Part shown: positions 6,411 through 13,051 of the stretch, one piece after another | How positions within the stretch are numbered: position 1 is the first letter of the stretch | Layout of the letters: the number at the start of each line of letters is the position of its first letter | Assembly: GCA_023460875.1 (NCBI GenBank) | Contig: JAEWOQ010000398.1 | Location: forward strand, 1-15,634 | From: Pseudomonadota bacterium | Lineage (GTDB): Bacteria; Myxococcota_A; Polyangia; Polyangiales; Polyangiaceae | DNA: 15,634 nt | Direction: 5' to 3' | Translations under genes and position numbers: made by a program | The notes under the pieces: model-generated | Told to the model about the DNA's origin: nothing | The model's input: only the letters and a program-made list of their open reading frames with translations | The model's database searches: none

Positions 6411-9400
6411 GGACCTCACCTCCCGCGAGCGCCTCGGGCGTCGTCGCCCGCGCCCGCCTCCCGAACACCCCGAGGACCACGACGAAGAAGATGGGCACCA
6501 TCAGCACCGCGAGGAAGGTGCCCGACAACATGCCGCCGATCACCGCGAGCCCGATGGCGTTCTGCCCTCCGGCGCCCGCCCCGCTCGACGTCGCCAGAGG
6601 GAGCACGCCCAGGATGAAGGCCAGCGACGTCATCAGGATCGGGCGCAGGCGCATCCGCGCGCCCTCCAGCGCGGCCTCGACGAGCCCCATGCCCTGGGCA
6701 TGGAGATCTCGCGCGAACTCCACGATGAGGATGGCGTTCTTCGCCGAGAGCCCGATGGTCGTCAGCAGCCCCACCTGGAAGTACACGTCGTTGTTCAAGC
6801 CGAACAGGAAGGCGAACCCCAGCGCGCCGACGACGCCGAGGGGGACGACCAGCATCACGGAGAAGGGCACCGACCAGCTCTCGTAGAGCGCCGCCAGGCA
6901 CAGGAAGATGACGAGCAGCGAGAGGCTGTACAGCGCCGGCGCCTGGGCGCCAGCGAGCCGCTCTTCGTAGGACATCCCCGACCACTCGATGCCGAAGCCC
7001 GCGGGCAGATCGCGCGCCAGCTCCTCCATGGCGCCCATGGCGTCTCCCGAGCTGTAGCCCGCGGCGGCCGCCCCCTCGATCTGCACCGAGGGGAGCCCGT
7101 TGAAGCGCTCGAGCCGCGGCGAGCCATAGGTCCAGCTGCCCGTCGCGAAGGAGGAGTACGGCACCATCGAGGCAGCCCCGTTGCGGACGTACCAGCGCTC
7201 GAAATCCTCCGGTCCCTGGCGGAACGGCGCGTCCGCTTGGAGGAAGACCTTCTTGACCCGGCCGCGATCGACGAAGTCGTTCACGTACGCGCCACCCCAA
7301 GCGATGGCGAGCGTCTGGTTCACCGCGTCGAGGGACAGGCCGAGGGCCGCGGCCTTCTCCTGATCCACGTCGATCTTGTACTGCGTCGTGTCGTCCAACC
7401 CGGTAGGTCGGACGCGCGCCACCGCCGGATTTCTCCCCGCCGCCTCGAGGAGCTGGTCGCGCACCTCGAGCAACGCGTCGTGCCCGTGGCCCGCGCGATC
7501 CCGCAGCTGGAGCTCGAAGCCCGAGGCGATGCCGAGCTCCGACACGGCGGGCGGCGTGACCACGAAGGCCGAGGCCTCCTTGATGGCCGCGAAGGCGTCG
7601 GACGTCCGCGCCGCGACGACCTGCGCGCGCAGCTCGGGATCTTTGCGCTCGTCCCACGGCTTCAGCCGGATGAAGGCGATGCCGTTGTTCTGGGCGCGAC
7701 CGCCGAAGTTGAAGCCGGAGATGGCGGTCACCGACTGGACCGCGCCCTCCTCCTCTTCGAGGAGATGCTCGGTGATGTGGCTCATCACCTCCTTGGTCCG
7801 CTCCAGCGGCGTGCCCGGAGGCATGCTGACCATGGCGAGGAGCTGCCCCTGATCCTCGTCGGGGAGGAAGGCAGAGGGCAGCCGCACGAAGAGGACCCCC
7901 ATCATCACCACGAGCGCCAGGTAGGCGACCATGGATCGCCCCCGCCGCCGCAGGAGCCTCTCCAAGATCCCTTGATAGCCCGCCTGCCCGCGATCGTAGA
8001 CCCGGTTGAACCAGCGGAAGAACCTGCGCTTCTTGCTGCCCGGGGTGTGGGGCTTCAGGAGGGTGGCGCAGAGGGCGGGCGAGAGGGTGAGGGCCACCAA
8101 CAGGGACAGCGCCATCGCGGAGACGATGGTGATGGAGAACTGTCGGTAGATGACGCCGACGGAGCCGCCGAAGAACGCCATCGGGACGTACACCGCCGCG
8201 ATCACGGTGGTGAGCCCGAACAGGGCGGAGGTGATCTGCCCCATGGAGCGCTTGGTCGCCTCCTTGGGCGAGAGGCCCTCCTCCTCCATCACCCGCTCGA
8301 CGTTCTCCACCACGACGATGGCGTCGTCGACGAGCAAGCCGATGGCCAGCACCATCCCGAACAGGGTGAGGGTGTTGATGGTGAACCCCGCCATGGCGAG
8401 GATCCCGAACACCCCGAGCAGGACCACCGGGGCGGCGATCGTCGGGATCAGCGTCGCGCGGAAGTTCTGCAAGAAGAGGAACATGACCAGGAAGACGAGG
8501 CCGATGGCCTCGAACAAGGTCATGACGACGCTGCGGATCGACAGCCGCACGAAGGGCGTGGTGTCGAGGGAGGTCCGGTAGGCGAGCCCCGGCGGGAAGA
8601 ACTCCGACATCTCGTCGAGGGCGGCCCGCGTCCCGTCCGCCGTCTCGAGCGCGTTGGCGCCCGCAGCCAGCCGCACCCCGATGGAGGCAGACGGCATGCC
8701 GTTGTGGAAGGAGTCGGTGTCGAAGTTCTCGCCGGTGAGCTGCACCCGCGCCACGTCGCTGAGGCGCACCTGCGAGCCGTCCTTCTGGACGCGCAAGAGG
8801 ATGTTGCGGAACTCCTCCTCGGTCGTGAGGCGGCTCTGCGCGGTGATGGTGGCGTTGAAGGCCGTGCCCTCCACCGCGGGCAGCCCGCCGAGCTGCCCCG
8901 CGGAGATCTGCGTGTTCTGCTCGCGGATCGCGCCAGCTACGTCACCCGGGGTGAGGCCGAAGGCCGTGAGCTTGTCAGGATCCAGCCAGATGCGCATCGC
9001 GTAGGGAGCGCCGAAGAGCTGCGACTCGCCCACGCCGGGGACCCGCGCGATCTGATCGAGGATGTTCGAGGCGACGTAGTCGGCGATGTCGACCCGCGTC
9101 ATGCTCCCGTCCTCGGAGATGAAGTCGAAGATCTGCAGGAAGTTGCGCGCCGTCTTCGCGACCACCAACCCCTGCCGCTTCACCTCCTCGGGCAAGAGCG
9201 GCTCCGCCGCGGCGAGCTTGTTCTGCACCTGCACCTGGGCGATGTCCGGGTCGACCCCTTCGTCGAAGGTCAGGTTGATGCTCACCGTCCCGGCGCTGTT
9301 GCTCTCCGCGGTGAAGTAGCGGAGCCCGTCGATGCCATTGAGCCGCTGCTCGATCACCTGGGTGACCGTGTTCTCCAGGGTCTGGGCGTCCGCCCCCGGA

Positions 9401-9546
9401 TACGTCGCCCGGATGCCGATCGCCGGCGGCGCGATGGCCGGATACTGCGCCACCGGGAGCTGCACGACGGCGAGCGCTCCCGCGAGCATGATCAGGATCG
9501 CGATCACCCACGCGAAGATGGGACGATCGATGAAGAACTTTGCCAC
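6403..9546 (-). CDS. RND multidrug efflux pump, inner-membrane permease (HAE1 family, AcrB/MexB-like)
   Basis: This proton-driven trimeric transporter takes lipophilic compounds from the periplasm and inner membrane and passes them to the outer-membrane channel. Its 1047 residues match the family length. It opens with the classic MAKFFIDRPIFAWVIAILIM (TM1), followed by PVAQYPAIAPPAI and the porter-domain ATYPGADAQTLENTVTQVIEQ. Asp407 and Asp408 (GLLVDDAIVVVENVER, TM4) are the proton-relay pair at the same numbers as in AcrB, and Lys936 (GLSAKNAILIVEFARD) corresponds to AcrB Lys940. The second half repeats the topology, with a large periplasmic region at roughly 560-870. All motifs of an active pump are present. 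The gene lies 30 bp after the adaptor gene and overlaps the channel gene start, so the three are almost certainly one transcript. Substrate range cannot be read from the sequence. Confidence 0.97.
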   Translation of the reverse strand: MAKFFIDRPIFAWVIAILIMLAGALAVVQLPVAQYPAIAPPAIGIRATYPGADAQTLENTVTQVIEQRLNGIDGLRYFTAESNSAGTVSINLTFDEGVDPDIAQVQVQNKLAAAEPLLPEEVKRQGLVVAKTARNFLQIFDFISEDGSMTRVDIADYVASNILDQIARVPGVGESQLFGAPYAMRIWLDPDKLTAFGLTPGDVAGAIREQNTQISAGQLGGLPAVEGTAFNATITAQSRLTTEEEFRNILLRVQKDGSQVRLSDVARVQLTGENFDTDSFHNGMPSASIGVRLAAGANALETADGTRAALDEMSEFFPPGLAYRTSLDTTPFVRLSIRSVVMTLFEAIGLVFLVMFLFLQNFRATLIPTIAAPVVLLGVFGILAMAGFTINTLTLFGMVLAIGLLVDDAIVVVENVERVMEEEGLSPKEATKRSMGQITSALFGLTTVIAAVYVPMAFFGGSVGVIYRQFSITIVSAMALSLLVALTLSPALCATLLKPHTPGSKKRRFFRWFNRVYDRGQAGYQGILERLLRRRGRSMVAYLALVVMMGVLFVRLPSAFLPDEDQGQLLAMVSMPPGTPLERTKEVMSHITEHLLEEEEGAVQSVTAISGFNFGGRAQNNGIAFIRLKPWDERKDPELRAQVVAARTSDAFAAIKEASAFVVTPPAVSELGIASGFELQLRDRAGHGHDALLEVRDQLLEAAGRNPAVARVRPTGLDDTTQYKIDVDQEKAAALGLSLDAVNQTLAIAWGGAYVNDFVDRGRVKKVFLQADAPFRQGPEDFERWYVRNGAASMVPYSSFATGSWTYGSPRLERFNGLPSVQIEGAAAAGYSSGDAMGAMEELARDLPAGFGIEWSGMSYEERLAGAQAPALYSLSLLVIFLCLAALYESWSVPFSVMLVVPLGVVGALGFAFLFGLNNDVYFQVGLLTTIGLSAKNAILIVEFARDLHAQGMGLVEAALEGARMRLRPILMTSLAFILGVLPLATSSGAGAGGQNAIGLAVIGGMLSGTFLAVLMVPIFFVVVLGVFGRRARATTPEALAGGEVRV

Positions 9547-9576
9547 GACGGATCCCTCGGGTTGCGAGCTGCTGAT

Positions 9577-10836
9577 TCAGCGGGCGGCCTGAGCTCCCGG
9601 GACGACGGTGATCTCGCTCCCAGGACGGACCTTCTGTAAGCCCTCGACGATCACCCGATCCCCGGGGGCGAGGCCCTCGGTGATCAGCCATTTGTCTCCG
9701 ATGGAGCGCGGCGCCGTCACCGGGCGCACCTCCACCCGCTCGTCCGCGCCGACCACCCACACGCTGGCACGTCCCTGGGCGTCGCGCCGCAGACCCCGCT
9801 GCGGGACGAGGAGCGCCTCGGGGTGGGTGCCCTCCTCCAGCCGGGCTCGGACGAACATCCCGGGCAGGAGCCTCTTGTCGGGGTTGGGGAAGAGGGCCCG
9901 CAGGGTGATGGACCCGGTCGTCGGGTTCACCGTGACGTCGGAGAACTGCAAGACGCCCTCTTCTCCGTAGACCGTCCCGTCCTCGAGGACGAGGTGGACC
10001 TTGGCGCCCTCACCGGAGGGGACGAGCGCGCCGCTCTCCCACTGCGCGCGCAGCCGCAGGAGCTCCGCGCTGGCCTGGGTCAGGTCCACGTACATCGGAT
10101 CGAGCTGCTGCACCGTGGCGAGCAGCGTGGCCTGCGCCCGCTGGGCGTAAGCGCCCTCGGTGACCTCGGCGCGACCGATCCGCCCGGCGATGGGCGACGT
10201 CACCCGCGTGTACCCGAGATCGATCTCCGCGGCCTGCACCGACGCTTTACCGGCGGCGACGTCGGCGAGCGCCGCCTGGTAAGCCGCCGCTGCGTTGTCG
10301 TGCTCCTGCTGGCTCACCGCGCGATCCTCCAGGAGCCCCGCGTAGCGCTCGGCGAGGAGCTTGCTCGACTGCACGCTGGCCTGGGCCCGCGCCAAGCTCG
10401 CCTTCGCGCTCGCCAAGGTGGCTTGGTAGGGCTTGGGATCGATGCGGTAGAGGAGCTCCCCCTCGGCCACGTCGCTGCCCTCCTCGAAGCGCCGCTCGAG
10501 GACGATGCCGTCGACGCGCGCGCGGACCTCCGCCACCCGCAATGGGCTGGTGCGCCCCGGGAGCTCCCGATGGAGAGTCACGCGCTCGGGCTGCACGGTC
10601 ATCACGCCCACCTCGACGGGACCAGACGCCGTCTGGACGGCGCTCTCCCGATCACATCCCGACACCAGGATCAGCCCCGACACCAGGATCAGCGGAGCCA
10701 CGAGGCTGGCTCCCCCGAGGATGGGGCCCCCGAGGATGGGCCCCCAGAGGCTGGCGGTCGGGAGGCCCCAGCCCCGAGCAGGCTGGCGCCGCGCACCCCG
10801 CGCTGGGCGTACGATCGTTGAGTCTTCTGCTTTCAC
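9577..10836 (-). CDS. RND efflux periplasmic adaptor, membrane fusion lipoprotein (AcrA/MexA family)
   Basis: This protein bridges the pump and outer-membrane channel from a lipid anchor in the inner membrane. The reading frame is open to 10998, but the likely start is GTG 10836: GGGAG lies just upstream, and the extra N-terminal residues would run into the divergent regulator gene. From there it has 419 residues. A long signal region ends in LILVSGLILVSGC, with a lipobox and lipidated Cys61. Further on: the first lipoyl half (RVAEVRARVDGIVLER) near 103-117, the alpha-helical hairpin at about 137-209 (ATLASAKASLARAQ through AAEIDLGYTRV), the second lipoyl half TSPIAGRIGRAEV, then the beta-barrel and membrane-proximal domains (PGMFVRARLEEG, ALLVPQRGL). 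The signal peptide is unusually long because of two short DNA duplications. A GTG at 10701 is an alternative start but would give a signal with no basic residues. It is first in the efflux operon. Confidence 0.93.
   Translation of the reverse strand: MKAEDSTIVRPARGARRQPARGWGLPTASLWGPILGGPILGGASLVAPLILVSGLILVSGCDRESAVQTASGPVEVGVMTVQPERVTLHRELPGRTSPLRVAEVRARVDGIVLERRFEEGSDVAEGELLYRIDPKPYQATLASAKASLARAQASVQSSKLLAERYAGLLEDRAVSQQEHDNAAAAYQAALADVAAGKASVQAAEIDLGYTRVTSPIAGRIGRAEVTEGAYAQRAQATLLATVQQLDPMYVDLTQASAELLRLRAQWESGALVPSGEGAKVHLVLEDGTVYGEEGVLQFSDVTVNPTTGSITLRALFPNPDKRLLPGMFVRARLEEGTHPEALLVPQRGLRRDAQGRASVWVVGADERVEVRPVTAPRSIGDKWLITEGLAPGDRVIVEGLQKVRPGSEITVVPGAQAAR
10658..10693. repeat. Exact 18-bp tandem duplication in the adaptor signal-peptide coding sequence
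   Basis: CCCGACACCAGGATCAGC occurs twice head to tail with no mismatch (10658-10675, 10676-10693). Read on the minus strand it encodes the doubled LILVSG just before the lipobox Cys. The unit is a multiple of three, so the frame is kept and the hydrophobic core is lengthened by six residues. Confidence 0.9.
10712..10741. repeat. 15-bp imperfect tandem duplication in the adaptor signal-peptide coding sequence
   Basis: Two adjacent 15-bp units of CCCCCGAGGATGGGG type (10712-10726 and 10727-10741) differ only at the last base, and a decayed further copy follows. They encode the GPILGGPILGG stretch on the minus strand. The unit length is in frame. With the 18-bp repeat nearby this marks the segment as prone to slippage. 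Confidence 0.8.
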
Positions 10837-10873
10837 TGGAACTCCCGCCGACGTCCGTCGCGAAGGTCGCGGA

Positions 10874-10902
10874 AACCTACGGAACGGCCCCGGGGGCGTC
10901 AA
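10874..10902 (-). promoter_or_regulatory. Predicted sigma-70-type promoter of the efflux operon
   Basis: On the minus strand TTGACG (10902-10897, five of six to the -35 consensus) is followed after exactly 17 bases by TAGGTT (10879-10874), a weaker -10 match. Transcription would start near 10867, giving a leader of about 30 bases to the GTG at 10836. Spacing and position fit well; the -10 is only three of six to consensus. Confidence 0.5.
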
Positions 10903-10903
10903 G

Positions 10904-10918
10904 ACTGGACGGTTCAGT
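10904..10918. promoter_or_regulatory. Candidate TetR-family operator
   Basis: ACTGGACGGTTCAGT is a 15-bp pseudopalindrome with ACTG/CAGT arms and one further symmetric pair inside. It abuts the -35 of the predicted efflux promoter and lies 36 bases before the regulator start, so a bound dimer could repress both directions. Length and site fit TetR-type operators in general; binding is inference. Confidence 0.45.
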
Positions 10919-10954
10919 TTCGCGCCCCTACCCTCCTTGCGTTCAGGAGAAACG

Positions 10955-11587
10955 ATGGCCGCCCCGGGTCCCAAATCATCGGAGCTCTCTCCAGCCAAGC
11001 GCCAGCAGATCCTGGGGGGAGCGAAGGCGCTGTTCCGAGAGGTGGGCTACGAGCGCGCCAGCGTGGACGCGATCGCCGCCAAGGCGCGGGTGTCCAAGGC
11101 GACGATCTACAACCACTTCGGGAGCAAAGAGGCGCTCTTCTTCTCGGCCCACAGCGCCGAAACCGAGGCCCTCCGCGAAACATTCCACGGCCTCCTCGAG
11201 GCGCCCACGGGGGACATCGAGTCGGACCTGCACCAGATCGGCGCGGAGCTGCTCCGCCTCGTGTGTTCCCCGAGCAACGTCCTCCGTCATCGAGTCGCGA
11301 TCGGCGAAGCCGGGCGCTTCCCGGAGCTAGGCCAGGCCCTCTACGACTGCGGCCTGCGCGCGGGCCGCGCGCGCATGACGCACTTCTTCGAGCGCGCCAG
11401 CGCCCAGGGCTGGCTGGAAATCGACGACCCCGCCGACGCCGCCGTGAACTTCACCGCCCTGTGCCTCGGCGATCTCTTCAAGGAGCTCCAGCTCGCGGTC
11501 CGCCAAGAGGTCTCACCCGAGCTCATCGAAGAGAACGTCCGCCGCGGCGTCCGCACCTTCCTCCGCGCCTACCCCCGCAAGCGCTGA
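10955..11587 (+). CDS. TetR/AcrR-family transcriptional repressor, likely local regulator of the efflux operon
   Basis: The product has 210 residues. ATG 10955 is fixed by AGGAGA at 10945-10950 with a four-base gap. The N-terminal DNA-binding domain (residues about 15-62) includes ILGGAKALFREVGYERASVD and the helix-turn-helix AIAAKARVSKATIYNHFGSK, a clear TetR signature. The C-terminal ligand and dimer domain (about 70-205) contains RHRVAIGEAGRFPELGQALY, which resembles the AefR-like TetR C-terminal family. The gene is divergent from the RND operon with a 118-bp shared gap that holds a promoter and candidate operator. Repressors arranged this way usually sense a pump substrate and release the DNA. 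The inducer is unknown, and an unlinked target is possible too. Confidence 0.93.
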   Translation: MAAPGPKSSELSPAKRQQILGGAKALFREVGYERASVDAIAAKARVSKATIYNHFGSKEALFFSAHSAETEALRETFHGLLEAPTGDIESDLHQIGAELLRLVCSPSNVLRHRVAIGEAGRFPELGQALYDCGLRAGRARMTHFFERASAQGWLEIDDPADAAVNFTALCLGDLFKELQLAVRQEVSPELIEENVRRGVRTFLRAYPRKR

Positions 11588-11658
11588 GCCGCCCCGGCGC
11601 GCGACGTCCGCACACGACGCGCGGCCGCCAAGAGCCGCTGCGCGCGCTCCGGACAACC

Positions 11659-11712
11659 GTGTCCCGCGGACCCGAGGGCCCCCCAAAGCATTAGATGGCG
11701 GGGTCCGCGCAC
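11659..11712. repeat. Inverted repeat between convergent genes
   Basis: CGCGGACCC (11665-11673) and GGGTCCGCG (11701-11709) are perfect 9-base arms separated by 27 bases. Beyond a three-base bulge, GTG (11659-11661) can pair with CAC (11710-11712). It lies about 70 bases after the regulator stop. There is no U-run, so a simple intrinsic terminator is not evident; it could stabilise RNA ends or bind a protein. Confidence 0.5.
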
Positions 11713-11745
11713 GCTCACGAGTCGGTGCCGACGGGCTGAGCGAGA

Positions 11746-11766
11746 CGTCGCTCCGACGGAGCGGTG
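11746..11766. terminator. Hairpin, possible terminator between convergent regulator and lipoprotein genes
   Basis: CGCTCC-GAC-GGAGCG (11749-11763) is a perfect six-pair stem with a three-base loop, extendable by two G-U pairs and one C-G pair. No T-tract follows on either strand, so termination is uncertain. The rest of 11588-11848 holds nothing I would call a gene. Confidence 0.35.
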
Positions 11767-11848
11767 CAGCAACCAGAGTGGCTCTGCCATCGCCGGTATC
11801 TCAACGGACCAGGACGCCCGCCGATCTCGGGTTTGGGCTTCCGCCCCC

Positions 11849-12655
11849 TCACTCCGGCTCGCCACAATCCTCGGGGCAGTTGCAGGGATTCTCGACGTCC
11901 TCGCAGGTGCCGTCACCGCACGCGATGCAGATGGCTGCGTTCCCCGCGCCCATTCCATACGCGTGGTCGCAGGTTCCGTCAGACGAGAGCCGACCGCAGC
12001 GCCGTGTGAGTCCTTGGCAACAAGCGAGCTTCGGGTTCGTCGCGGTGACCTTTCCGCATTCTGGCAGCGGACCAGGGTAGACGGGAACGCAGCGCAGCTC
12101 GTCGTCGCAACCGTTCACGAGCTGACATCGTCCCGACGGGCAGTGGTCGGGTGGAATCTCAGCGCAGCGACGCTCCCTACAGCACACCTCGCCGCAAGCA
12201 GGAATGGCGCCGTCCGTTCCCGCCCCGTCACAACAGTCCGTGGCGCACTGTGGCTCACTCTGACATTCACCATCAACGCTCGAGGCCGAGCAGTCCACGC
12301 GGCGGGTCCCCTCGGGCACCTCGCCCACGCCTGCCGCTCCTCCGACCACGGGAGCATAATCCCTCCGCGTCCAGATCCGATCGGACGTACAAAGGTAATC
12401 GGCTGAATCCTCGCCACTCGAGGAACAGCGACTGCCGACGGGAGCGCACTCGGCGCCGGGCACGGGCGGCCGGGCTGGCGGAGGGCACGACCCATCGTTG
12501 CCGGCACCACCAGCGCCGCCCGTTCCTCCGGCGGACGTCCCACCGCTCGTCCCTCCCGATTCGACCTTGTCTGAAGAACAAGCCGGGACGAACGTCGTCA
12601 GAGCGCCGCTCAACAGGAGAGCCGTGCAGCCCACCAGGGTCCAGATGCGCATCAT
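11849..12655 (-). CDS. Cysteine-rich secreted lipoprotein, myxobacterial type
   Basis: The protein has 268 residues from the first of two adjacent ATGs (12655 or 12652), both served by AAGGAG. The signal sequence (MRIWTLVGCTALLLSGALTT) ends in a VPAC lipobox, so it should be lipidated and exposed outside the cytoplasm. Next comes a flexible GGTSGGTSAGGTGGAGGAG linker, then a domain with about 28 cysteines in some 220 residues, including CATDCC, EVCC and LACC pairs. The C-terminus carries CGDGTCEDVENPCNCPEDC, a calcium-loop-like, disulfide-rich motif common in myxobacterial surface proteins. Function is unknown; an extracellular binding or structural role is likely. An in-frame ATG at 12721 with GGAGGAG upstream would add 22 basic residues, which would make an abnormally long leader. 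The gene is monocistronic as far as seen. Confidence 0.85.
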   Translation of the reverse strand: MMRIWTLVGCTALLLSGALTTFVPACSSDKVESGGTSGGTSAGGTGGAGGAGNDGSCPPPARPPVPGAECAPVGSRCSSSGEDSADYLCTSDRIWTRRDYAPVVGGAAGVGEVPEGTRRVDCSASSVDGECQSEPQCATDCCDGAGTDGAIPACGEVCCRERRCAEIPPDHCPSGRCQLVNGCDDELRCVPVYPGPLPECGKVTATNPKLACCQGLTRRCGRLSSDGTCDHAYGMGAGNAAICIACGDGTCEDVENPCNCPEDCGEPE

Positions 12656-13051
12656 AGGTCTCCTTCGGATCGGTGCGGCTCTATCGCGACGGCGGCCCCG
12701 GAGCGAAGGTCCAGTACGCATCAAACTCCTCCAGCGCGCCCAAGGCAAGTAAGCGGAGCACGGCCTCTCGACGCCCACCGCATCTCGACGCCGCCGCTCT
12801 CGACATCGCTCCCTCTTGCCTGGACCGAGGGGCGCCGACGGGCTCCTCCACGCTGGCCAGCGCTGTGCGGCCGCTCCCGCGGGGCGGCCCCGCGCGACCA
12901 CGAGCGGCTCACAAAGAGACGTCATCGCCCCCCCACGACGGCGGACGTCCGTCGCGCCGAGCTCGCCGTCCCTGCACCTCGAATCAAAGGAGACGGAGCC
13001 CCGCATTCGGTTCATGATCACATACGAAAGCTGCACTCTGGGGAGGGCTGA
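12656..13051. other. 396-bp intergenic region between divergent lipoprotein and sulfatase genes
   Basis: No convincing gene is present. It should contain promoters for both neighbours, but I find no clear -35/-10 pair. It holds a 41-codon minus-strand ORF (12806 down to 12681), a perfect palindrome CGGACGTCCG near 12942-12951, and a 13-residue plus-strand ORF starting at 13014 whose TGA overlaps the sulfatase ATG. Open frames through the region in the lipoprotein frame are rich in Arg and look non-coding. Confidence 0.6.

Noticed and set aside
6334..9639. 1101-codon plus-strand ORF opposite the RND pump
   Set aside because: It is the antisense shadow of a high-GC gene: composition is dominated by Arg, His, Asp and Glu with no domain, and the opposite strand encodes an unmistakable AcrB-type protein.
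10837..10998. Adaptor gene starting at 10998
   Set aside because: This start would lie inside the divergent TetR gene and downstream of the predicted promoter; GTG 10836 has a ribosome site and leaves a normal shared gap.
12656..13036. N-terminal extension of the cysteine-rich lipoprotein up to position 13036
   Set aside because: The extra residues are Arg-rich and would bury the lipoprotein signal sequence; ATG 12655 has a good ribosome site.
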